Positions 1 to 6,397 of a DNA stretch of 38,269 nt are shown in pieces. Origin of the DNA: an uncultured Atopobium sp. (lineage in GTDB: Bacteria > Actinomycetota > Coriobacteriia > Coriobacteriales > Atopobiaceae); contig CALIAD010000067.1 in NCBI GenBank assembly GCA_938041635.1, forward strand, positions 1 through 38,269, written 5' to 3'. The first letter of the stretch is position 1; each line of letters starts with the position of its first letter. A program made the position numbers and the translations under genes. The notes under the pieces are model-generated. The model saw only the letters and a list, made by a program, of their open reading frames with translations. It did no database searches and had not been told where the DNA came from.

Positions 1-1
1 T

Positions 2-166
2 GGATTGCTTAAACAAGAGATCTACTATGGCGTTATTTACTATAGCTATGATGAGTTAAAGTCAGAAATCGAACGATACATAAAGTATTACAACGAACAA
101 AGAATCAAAGAAAAACTAGGATGGTTAAGTCCAGTGCAATACAGGCTCAGACTCTTGGCTGCATAA
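2..166 (+). CDS. IS3-family (IS150-like) transposase, C-terminal fragment
   Basis: Only the last 54 codons are inside the window; the 5' part lies before base 1. The frame reads through to a TAA stop at 164-166 and ends with the pattern typical of IS3/IS150 OrfB integrases: a tyrosine-rich stretch, then YIKYYNEQRIKEKLGWLSP and VQYR. In the family this segment closes the DDE integrase core (rve) domain that cuts and joins the element's ends. It is followed by a hairpin and then by an IS150-like terminal repeat, which supports the identity. Whether the full element is intact cannot be judged here. Confidence 0.85.
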   Translation, partial: GLLKQEIYYGVIYYSYDELKSEIERYIKYYNEQRIKEKLGWLSPVQYRLRLLAA

Positions 167-168
167 AA

Positions 169-201
169 ATAGCGTAGCAGCCATGTAAACTGCTACGCTA
201 T
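169..201 (+). terminator. Hairpin behind the transposase gene
   Basis: A perfect 12-bp inverted repeat (169-180 and 190-201, core AGCGTAGCAG / CTGCTACGCT) with a 9-nt loop lies three bases after the transposase stop. There is no long T-run, so it may be a weak terminator or a structure protecting the element from outside transcription. Confidence 0.55.
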
Positions 202-202
202 A

Positions 203-229
203 AAAGTCTAACTTTTGGGGGTCACATCA
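203..229. mobile_element. Right terminal inverted repeat of an IS3-family element
   Basis: Read on the minus strand from 229, the sequence begins TGATGTGACCCCCAAAAGTT. This matches the general IS150-type end (TG, then ACCCCCAAAAGTT). The tip is most likely at 229 because IS3 elements end in TG/CA, although 226 is also possible. The left end and the target duplication are outside the window. Confidence 0.65.
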
Positions 230-246
230 AAAGACCTCCTTTTGCG

Positions 247-1392
247 TTATAGATTGCCGCCACCAAGTTTGTTGTATGACGTAATGACTTTGGTGCGGGT
301 TTTGGTGCCTGGTGGAAAAACGGTGTCAAACAACGGCATCAAGCCGCGGAAAAGAACACCACTTTGCACGCGGTGAGAAAGACCTCTTACCGTACGTCTT
401 GACTCTTCAAGCTGTGAACGAAGTTCCTCAAGATAAGGGGAGCGACGAGCATAGAACCAGAAAAGGCCTGCAAGGTCTGAGTTTGGATAGAGCCAAGGCC
501 TGTTGTCTGGTCCTGCAAAATGCGCAATGCAGATATTCTTTCGGGCTTCTTCGTATTCTTCTCGCACATCTTTTGGTGCCTGAGCAACAATGTGATCACG
601 GCGAAGGAATTGCCAGTCTACCAGGTAATTCCATTTCATATTAATACGAAGATAATGGCCGTTTACAAACCTGTTAAGAACATCTTGATCAAGCCAGCGC
701 CATGCACGCATGGTTGATACCTTTAGAAACTCCTCAGGAGAAATCTGCTTTCTAATCTCTTCCAGGTTCATCAAAATGACGCCTGCCTGGAAGTAATCGT
801 GAGGATCATCCATACCCAGCTCATTTTTGAGGTAGGGGCCAACTGTGGCGTCATAGCCATCAATCTGACCAATAGTATCTGCGTCGCGCGTAGCGCCTAC
901 CAAGTATCCTGTGACGTCGATATCATAGAGCTGTGCAATATCGGTATTAACTACCAGGTCAGAGTCAAGGTAGATGGCTTTATTGACGTTAGGAAGCAGT
1001 GAGGGAGCAAGCAGTCTGTAGTAAGTTTCTGGTCTAAAGTGACCATGATGAGGAAGCTCAATATCACCAAGAGCAGCATCAACATCTAAGAAACCAACAT
1101 GGACGTTATCAACAAGCTGAGCCTGACGAGTAAGCGTAATCATGCTGGTAGGAGTGAGGTCACGAGTCAATACAATGATGTCGTAACGACGCTCTGGATT
1201 GACGTTCTCAATGATGGATTGAATTGCTACAGACAAATACGGCACAAAGTTATCACTGCAGGCAAAAACAAGCACAACATCATTAAGAGCAAGACCCAGC
1301 TCATCGGATGAGCTGGCAAGCATTGCTCCAGAAAGTTGCGCCCTGCCTGTTCCAACAAGGCGTTGTGTAGGTATTTTACGTAATCTTCTCAT
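247..1392 (-). CDS. Family 8 (GT8) glycosyltransferase
   Basis: This is a 381-residue protein of the GT8 (LPS galactosyltransferase/glycogenin-like) family, which are retaining, metal-dependent enzymes using nucleotide sugars. Visible family marks are the N-terminal strand VVLVFACSDNFVPYLSVAIQS, the metal-binding DxD within AIYLDSDLVV, the FQAGVILMNL acceptor-site block and a C-terminal HFAGPDNRPW, a variant of the HxxGxxKPW motif. It has no signal peptide and is expected in the cytoplasm making cell-surface glycan. The first ATG has no clear Shine-Dalgarno; an internal Met at residue 24 is an alternative start just before the conserved fold. It starts 17 bases after the TatD-like gene and may be co-transcribed with it. 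Sugar specificity cannot be read from the sequence. Confidence 0.85.
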   Translation of the reverse strand: MRRLRKIPTQRLVGTGRAQLSGAMLASSSDELGLALNDVVLVFACSDNFVPYLSVAIQSIIENVNPERRYDIIVLTRDLTPTSMITLTRQAQLVDNVHVGFLDVDAALGDIELPHHGHFRPETYYRLLAPSLLPNVNKAIYLDSDLVVNTDIAQLYDIDVTGYLVGATRDADTIGQIDGYDATVGPYLKNELGMDDPHDYFQAGVILMNLEEIRKQISPEEFLKVSTMRAWRWLDQDVLNRFVNGHYLRINMKWNYLVDWQFLRRDHIVAQAPKDVREEYEEARKNICIAHFAGPDNRPWLYPNSDLAGLFWFYARRSPYLEELRSQLEESRRTVRGLSHRVQSGVLFRGLMPLFDTVFPPGTKTRTKVITSYNKLGGGNL

Positions 1393-1409
1393 ACGTAAGA
1401 CTTTAACAC

Positions 1410-2180
1410 TTAGACGCCAAAAACGCCTGCTGCGTTTGCCATTACTTCACTTTGCACAGAGTATCCACGGGCCTCACTGAGCCCAAGAAGAGCTCGCTTA
1501 AGGCTGTCCACAATGTACGCCGAGTCAATATCTGTGTGATCACTGGAGGGAAGGTCAGTCTCGGTAAGGAGTTTATCTTTTGGGTAGACCTTAGCGTATT
1601 CACGCCCACGCTTAGTCTTAAGGCTCATCTCGCCAACAGAGAACCAACAGCCAAGCTTAATAGCCCTTTGGAGCTCTTCTGAGCTACCGCTAAACCAATG
1701 AATGATAGGAACACAATCTTGAGCGGCTCCTGTCTGCTCAAGAATGTCTAGCACCGCATCAACGCTTCTCACGGTGTGCATTGAGAGCACTCGTGGCTGG
1801 TCGTTGCGTGAAAGCTTTGCTGCGCGTGTGCAAATCTTTGTAAAGGCCTTAACCTGAAGCTCTTGCAACCCATCAACACAATAGCGAGAAGAAAAATCTA
1901 GTCCAATCTCGCCAAGGTAAGAAGTCTGCTCCATAAGCTCTAGCAGGAGCTCTATATCTTTTTGAGTAACGCACCCATCAGAGATATACCAGGGATGTGC
2001 TCCTAGTCCCACACGAATGTTGTCTTGCGTAAGCTGAGGAGCAAGTTCTAGGTAGTCGTGAGGAGTAACACCACAGGCAAACAGTCCTAATCCAACCTCA
2101 CTAGAACTTCTCGCTACATTGAGTGGAGAGTCCATAAGGTTGGCATGGACGTGCGCATCAAAGTATGTGAGGTTACTCAT
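1410..2180 (-). CDS. TatD-family metal-dependent hydrolase
   Basis: The 256-residue product carries the TatD deoxyribonuclease/amidohydrolase signature set in order: DAHVHA near the N-terminus (metal-binding HxH), GEIGLDFS (metal-binding Glu), a His in LSMHTVRS, IIHWFSGS and the closing ETDLPS with the catalytic Asp. Family members are TIM-barrel metal-dependent nucleases or phosphoesterases in the cytoplasm. The start at 2180 is preferred over an upstream in-frame ATG because its ATG overlaps the stop of the preceding tcdA-like gene by 8 bases (ATGAGTAA), implying translational coupling. It is rather divergent from E. coli TatD, so the substrate is uncertain. Confidence 0.85.
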   Translation of the reverse strand: MSNLTYFDAHVHANLMDSPLNVARSSSEVGLGLFACGVTPHDYLELAPQLTQDNIRVGLGAHPWYISDGCVTQKDIELLLELMEQTSYLGEIGLDFSSRYCVDGLQELQVKAFTKICTRAAKLSRNDQPRVLSMHTVRSVDAVLDILEQTGAAQDCVPIIHWFSGSSEELQRAIKLGCWFSVGEMSLKTKRGREYAKVYPKDKLLTETDLPSSDHTDIDSAYIVDSLKRALLGLSEARGYSVQSEVMANAAGVFGV

Positions 2181-2907
2181 GATCAAGCCCTGAAAGATGC
2201 AGAATGACGTCTGAGGCAATCATCTGTCCCATAATAGGAGGGTAGTAGGACATAGTGCCTAGCTTGGCAGATTTGCCCGTTGCGCCCTCTGGTGCAAAAA
2301 CTGGTCGCGCTGGCTCAGGGGAGTAGAGCACACGGAAGTCGGCAAGTCCACGCTTCTTGGACTCTTTTCTCATTACCCTTGCGAGAGCATCGGTATGCGT
2401 TTTTGAAAGCGTAGTAATTTCCAGGTGTTCTGGGTGGATTTTATTGCCGCCACCCATGCTGGAGATAAGGTAGATGTTGTTTTTCTGACACCATGCCACA
2501 ACAGCTAATTTGGCAGTAATGGTATCGATGGCATCAACTACAACATCTGGTTTTGGAAGAGCAGAGAGCTGCTCGTCAACGTTGTCTTTAAGCAAAAAAG
2601 CGTCAAGTGTGACCACGTGAGCGTCTGGATTAATGTCCAGAATCATCTCTTTGGTAACGTCAACTTTTCTTTTTCCAATGGTGCTCACATAGGCAATAGC
2701 CTGCCTGTTTAGGTTGGATGCTTCTACTGCATCAGCATCTACTAAAACAAAGGACCCCACACCGCCTCTGGCCAGCGCCTGAACACAGTTTGAACCAACA
2801 CCACCAAGTCCTAAAATCATGACGCAGGAATTTTGAATCTGTCCAAGGCGGTCTTTTCCTAGAACAAGTTCAAGTCGAGCAGTGGATTCAGGAATTGTGG
2901 CAGACAT
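2173..2907 (-). CDS. tcdA: tRNA threonylcarbamoyladenosine dehydratase (TcdA/ThiF family)
   Basis: This 244-residue E1-like protein has a Rossmann ATP-binding segment (MILGLGGVGSNCVQALARGG), the LVDADAVEASNLNRQ block typical of ThiF/MoeB/TcdA adenylating enzymes, and VVDAIDTITAKL. Length and pattern fit TcdA (CsdL), which cyclises t6A to ct6A at position 37 of ANN-decoding tRNAs using ATP. The second ATG (2907) is chosen because AGGAG lies just in front of it, while the first ATG at 2919 overlaps that ribosome-binding site. It is probably co-transcribed with the TatD-like gene. Other ThiF paralogues share the fold, so the exact substrate assignment is by similarity only. Confidence 0.82.
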   Translation of the reverse strand: MSATIPESTARLELVLGKDRLGQIQNSCVMILGLGGVGSNCVQALARGGVGSFVLVDADAVEASNLNRQAIAYVSTIGKRKVDVTKEMILDINPDAHVVTLDAFLLKDNVDEQLSALPKPDVVVDAIDTITAKLAVVAWCQKNNIYLISSMGGGNKIHPEHLEITTLSKTHTDALARVMRKESKKRGLADFRVLYSPEPARPVFAPEGATGKSAKLGTMSYYPPIMGQMIASDVILHLSGLDHE

Positions 2908-2940
2908 AGAACTCCTCATAAAAAGTATCTGCAGATAGTA

Positions 2941-4659
2941 TTATTGTTCAAGAGTATAGAGGGCCTTAAAGTAATGATTTTGCTGCATAAGTTCCTCAAA
3001 CGAACCCATTTCGATAATACTACCTTCTTTCATTACAATAATTTCGTCAAATTTTTTCAGTTGAGCTTCCTCTAAGTTGTGTGTAATAACTAGACGTAGT
3101 GTGTCTGAGAGATTTGTTATTGAATTTATAATTTGGTCAGTAGTTGAATGGTCAAGTGCTGATGTAGCTTCATCAAAAAATAGAACTTTAGAACCTTTTA
3201 ACAAACTTCTAGCAATACAAATCCTTTGACGTTCGCCACCAGAAAGGTTTGAACCTGCTTCACCACATTGATAACTCAGTTTATTTTGTTTAATGAAATC
3301 TGTAAGACCAGCTTTTTCACATGCTTGAGAAATAGCATCTTTTGAGTGGTTTTCGAACATAGTAATGTTGTCTTCAATTGATGCATTGAATAAGAAATTC
3401 TCTTGTTGTACGAGTGAAACATTTTGATAGAGACTCTTTTTATCAATAGTTCTTAGCTCTAAGCTATCGTAGAATATATCCCCTTGATAACTTAAATTAC
3501 CACCCATAAGTAGATTAAATAAAGTAGACTTTCCAGATCCTGATATTCCAACAATTGCATAACTTTTATTAGGCAGAAGTTTGATTGATAAATTTTTCAG
3601 TACAGCTTTATTTTGTTCATAAGCAAATGAAAGATTGTTGATGACTATTCCTTTTGTAACTTTATCTAAAACCTGTTGTCCTTCTTCTTCCTTATTGTCA
3701 GCGAGAGTCTCAGAAAATTTTAAAATCAAATCATTTGAAGCCTTACGTGACGCGAGTACCGGCGGAATTGTTTGTAAAGGGAGACTGATGTAATTCATTA
3801 GTAACGTAGCCATAAGAATTACACCAGGGGTAACTCCTTGATTTGAAATACAAAGATATGTGCCAGCAATTAAAACAGCCCATTGAGATAATCCGAAAGC
3901 GCTCCAACTCAAAGTATTAATGAATCGAGTAGTCTTTCTACTCTCTTTTTTTGATTTTTCAAGAGCATCATTATCTTTTTCAAATAGTCTTACGGCTGCC
4001 CCTGTTGCTCCGTAAGCTTTTATCAAAGGAAAGCCTTTTACCAGATCAGTGATTTGGGCAATGAATTGACTAGTTTTCGCAGAAGATTCTTTTTGAATTT
4101 TACCGAGCGTCCCACCTAGTTTTACACCGATAATCAGAGGAAGAATTGAAGCAGCAATAGCTACCATAGTTAATGGAATGCTTTGAACCATTAGCATTAT
4201 GAGAGCCACAATGAAAGATATGCTATCGCTCACCAAAGAAAACATCTGTTCAAGATATGTAGTCTCTATAGTATTTAAATCATTAGTAAGCGCAGATACA
4301 TAAACAGAACTACCACTTGCTTCGAATGAATTTATACCTTTTCTTAGCATGTATTTAAATGCAGTGTTGCGATAAGAGTTAGCAGCATGATAGAGATAAT
4401 TAGGAACAAAATAACGTACCACTAATTTATTTGTAATTGCAGAGATTGTTAATATAGCGGCAAATAGACAACCTTGTAGAAAGTCATTAAAAGACCCTGA
4501 CACAGCGGAGTTCATGAGAATTGAAGTTATATAGGGAGAACATACCGTAACTAGTTCTAGAGAAGTTGTAAAGAAAAAAGAGCCGAGTAACAACTTTTTG
4601 TTACTCCAAAAAAGACTCCGTTTAAGGTCATTTTGAATTTCTTTAACATTGCTTTTCAT
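2941..4659 (-). CDS. ABC exporter (fused TMD-NBD), RiPP cassette
   Basis: This is a 572-residue half-transporter. Residues of about 20-310 form the hydrophobic membrane domain, and about 340-572 form the ATPase. The ATPase shows Walker A GISGSGKST (near residue 372), a Q-loop (LVQQENFLFNASIEDN), signature LSGGERQR, Walker B VLFFDEATSALD and H-loop LVITHNL. There is no N-terminal C39 peptidase domain, so it would export a peptide without cutting its leader. It lies 39 bases downstream of the radical SAM gene on the same strand and shares that gene's AT-rich composition, unlike the flanking genes. Its likely cargo is the modified peptide encoded at 6074-6214 (inference). It probably acts as a homodimer in the cytoplasmic membrane and may give self-protection. 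Confidence 0.9.
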   Translation of the reverse strand: MKSNVKEIQNDLKRSLFWSNKKLLLGSFFFTTSLELVTVCSPYITSILMNSAVSGSFNDFLQGCLFAAILTISAITNKLVVRYFVPNYLYHAANSYRNTAFKYMLRKGINSFEASGSSVYVSALTNDLNTIETTYLEQMFSLVSDSISFIVALIMLMVQSIPLTMVAIAASILPLIIGVKLGGTLGKIQKESSAKTSQFIAQITDLVKGFPLIKAYGATGAAVRLFEKDNDALEKSKKESRKTTRFINTLSWSAFGLSQWAVLIAGTYLCISNQGVTPGVILMATLLMNYISLPLQTIPPVLASRKASNDLILKFSETLADNKEEEGQQVLDKVTKGIVINNLSFAYEQNKAVLKNLSIKLLPNKSYAIVGISGSGKSTLFNLLMGGNLSYQGDIFYDSLELRTIDKKSLYQNVSLVQQENFLFNASIEDNITMFENHSKDAISQACEKAGLTDFIKQNKLSYQCGEAGSNLSGGERQRICIARSLLKGSKVLFFDEATSALDHSTTDQIINSITNLSDTLRLVITHNLEEAQLKKFDEIIVMKEGSIIEMGSFEELMQQNHYFKALYTLEQ

Positions 4660-4698
4660 GTCAAACCTCTCTTAAGATTTTATTCATCTTCTTAGAAT

Positions 4699-5985
4699 TT
4701 ATTTTGAGCTTTTTACACCGTACAGTAAGGCTCCCTGAATAATTTCTCGGTATTTTTTGTGATTAGATAAAAACAGCTCAAGCATAGAGTGAAGAAAAAA
4801 TTCAATCTTGTTTTGTTGATAAGTACATAATTTAGGTTGCCTTTCTATCTCATGTGTACAAATTGAGCAGAACGCTCTAAAAGAACACTGAGAGCAGCGC
4901 TCATTACTTTTATCAAATAAGCTAATATCATTCTGTTTAGAACAATTGCTTACATTGAAAAGAATGTTTTTTGGCTCATCAAGGAATAAATGACATGGGT
5001 AAACATTTCCAAACATATCTACTGCAAATTTATTGTATCCTGCACCACAAAATAACCTGTAACTCTTACCTGATATAAGGGTACGAATTAAAAAAACTAT
5101 TTCATCGTTATATTGTCTTTCTTCTAGATTAAAGAAACTTTTGAAATAGTTTAAATTTTCATTTAAGGGAATATCAAAATCAAATTGCTTTGAAGGATCA
5201 TTATTAATAAGATCGGCAACAATAACTTTTGGCGTATTATAACGAGACGATAGATAGCTAGATAAATCAGATTTACTGATTCCTTTATCTAAATGGAGGG
5301 AAGAATAAGTCGATTCAATAGCAATAGTATGATTTTCGGAAAATTTTTTTATATTCTTATCAACAATACTATACGTGCCTGAACCGTTTCTAAGAATTCG
5401 GTATGAGTCGTTTATTTCCTTTGGACCATCAATACTTGCTATTACTGAAATATCGTATCTATCGATAAGTTTTATTGCTGGTTTTAATAGTAGTGACGCA
5501 TTTGTAACAAGAGAATAGCTTGGAATTTTTGATGGATAATTTTTTTGAATATAAGAACAGGCATGTTCTATTTTATTAAGTGCTAAAAGAGGCTCCCCTC
5601 CGAAGAAACTAACTTGTAAGACTTTTTGGTATTTATGAAAAAAATAATCAATAGTCTGTTCTATAACACTATTTGTCATTTCATGAATTGGTAAATCATA
5701 GCTTCCTGCATGAGCAAAACAATACTTACAGGTAAAATTACATTTATTTGTAATAATCAACCGAAGAGAGTCTAATGTTTTTGGTGTTGAGAGTGGATAA
5801 TCAGAATAATTTAAATCAGATAGATAATGATTAATTAATGATTCTTCATTTACAGAATAGTCACCAGATTGAATTTTCAAAGCGAGTTCATACGGAATTT
5901 TGTAAATCTTACAGTTAAAAGTATCAAATAAAATAGCACTTTGAGTACTATTTGAGATATGTATAAAAGCATTTTCTTTAAGCAT
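4699..5985 (-). CDS. Radical SAM/SPASM peptide maturase
   Basis: The 428-residue product has an N-terminal region of about 75 residues (possibly leader-binding), then the radical SAM core with C82-x3-C86-x2-C89 (CNFTCKYC) and the SAM-binding GGEP at 129-132. The C-terminal SPASM domain starts C313-x12-G-x4-C331, then C364-x2-C367-x5-C373-x2-C376 and C387; the canonical spacing of the third pair is x3. Such enzymes bind three 4Fe-4S clusters and install thioether or C-C crosslinks in ribosomal peptides. The start at 5985 is chosen because the fold begins there and a GGTGG ribosome-binding site precedes it; the earlier in-frame ATG at 6042 falls in the intergenic hairpin. The gene lies between a small precursor gene and an exporter gene. 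Confidence 0.9.
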   Translation of the reverse strand: MLKENAFIHISNSTQSAILFDTFNCKIYKIPYELALKIQSGDYSVNEESLINHYLSDLNYSDYPLSTPKTLDSLRLIITNKCNFTCKYCFAHAGSYDLPIHEMTNSVIEQTIDYFFHKYQKVLQVSFFGGEPLLALNKIEHACSYIQKNYPSKIPSYSLVTNASLLLKPAIKLIDRYDISVIASIDGPKEINDSYRILRNGSGTYSIVDKNIKKFSENHTIAIESTYSSLHLDKGISKSDLSSYLSSRYNTPKVIVADLINNDPSKQFDFDIPLNENLNYFKSFFNLEERQYNDEIVFLIRTLISGKSYRLFCGAGYNKFAVDMFGNVYPCHLFLDEPKNILFNVSNCSKQNDISLFDKSNERCSQCSFRAFCSICTHEIERQPKLCTYQQNKIEFFLHSMLELFLSNHKKYREIIQGALLYGVKSSK

Positions 5986-6010
5986 TGTATGCCACCAAAG
6001 GTCAATCCTA

Positions 6011-6040
6011 GGCATTAGCATTGAGAACAATGCTAATGCC
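6011..6040 (-). promoter_or_regulatory. Perfect hairpin between RiPP precursor and maturase genes
   Basis: Arms GGCATTAGCATT (6011-6022) and AATGCTAATGCC (6029-6040) pair perfectly over 12 bp with a 6-nt loop. On the transcribed strand no U-tract follows, so it looks more like a partial attenuator, a processing site or an mRNA-stabilising element that would let the short precursor gene be made in excess over the maturase. A second small dyad (ATTAGA TTAT TCTAAT) lies at 6041-6056, between this hairpin and the precursor stop. Confidence 0.6.
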
Positions 6041-6073
6041 ATTAGATTATTCTAATTTAGATGTAAAAGTATT

Positions 6074-6214
6074 TTAATTTTTGATATCTGCGCCGGAGCA
6101 GAAAATTCCACACCACCCGTTGGCATCGACTGTAGAAATGCTCGCAGCCAAATCACTGTCTAGATCTGTAACATCGACAATTTCCCAAGAAATCTCAGCT
6201 ACTGGTACATTCAT
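6074..6214 (-). CDS. Candidate RiPP precursor peptide (46 aa)
   Basis: This small gene encodes 46 residues. It starts MNVPVAEISWEIVDV, continues with an acidic, leader-like stretch (DLDSDLAAS) and ends in a glycine-rich tail NGWCGIFCSGADIKN, with its only two cysteines spaced C-x3-C (C35, C39). It has a good ribosome-binding site (GAAGGGAA at 6220-6227) at proper distance. It is the first gene of a minus-strand unit followed by a radical SAM/SPASM maturase and an ABC exporter, which is the classic RiPP layout. The leader is probably residues 1 to about 33 and the core the rest (inference). No double-glycine cleavage motif of the usual GG/GA type is evident, and no protease lies next to it. 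The product class, for example sactipeptide or ranthipeptide, is not determined. Confidence 0.8.
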   Translation of the reverse strand: MNVPVAEISWEIVDVTDLDSDLAASISTVDANGWCGIFCSGADIKN

Positions 6215-6241
6215 TGTAGTTCCCTTCAGCTAAAACTTTGA

Positions 6242-6264
6242 ATTGAATGTCGCGACAAATCAAT
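6242..6264. promoter_or_regulatory. Operator-like dyad upstream of RiPP precursor
   Basis: A 10-bp palindrome TGTCGCGACA (6248-6257) is nested between ATTGA (6242-6246) and TCAAT (6260-6264), giving a two-layer dyad about 28 bases upstream of the precursor start. This suits a dimeric repressor or activator, but no regulator gene lies nearby. I found no convincing -35/-10 pair for this unit, although the surrounding sequence is very AT-rich. Confidence 0.4.
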
Positions 6265-6397
6265 ACTACTACTTTTTTATAGAAAGTGTAATTTTTTATA
6301 TGAAATATTAAAATTACATTACTATATTCCCCTAAACCACATCTGTTTCAATGCATTATACTGTTCAAATGGTTAATAGGAATACTGCTAAAAGCAT

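Noticed and set aside
2941..4659. Exporter with a leader-cutting C39 peptidase
   Set aside because: The protein begins directly with the membrane domain; there is no N-terminal Cys/His peptidase segment.
5986..6042. Upstream start of the radical SAM gene (ATG 6042)
   Set aside because: It falls inside the 12-bp hairpin, has no proper ribosome-binding site and adds a stretch unlike the family's N-terminus.
6333..6362. Promoter for valS with TATACT at 6357-6362
   Set aside because: No acceptable -35 is found at 16-18 bases upstream and no extended -10, so it was not listed as a feature.
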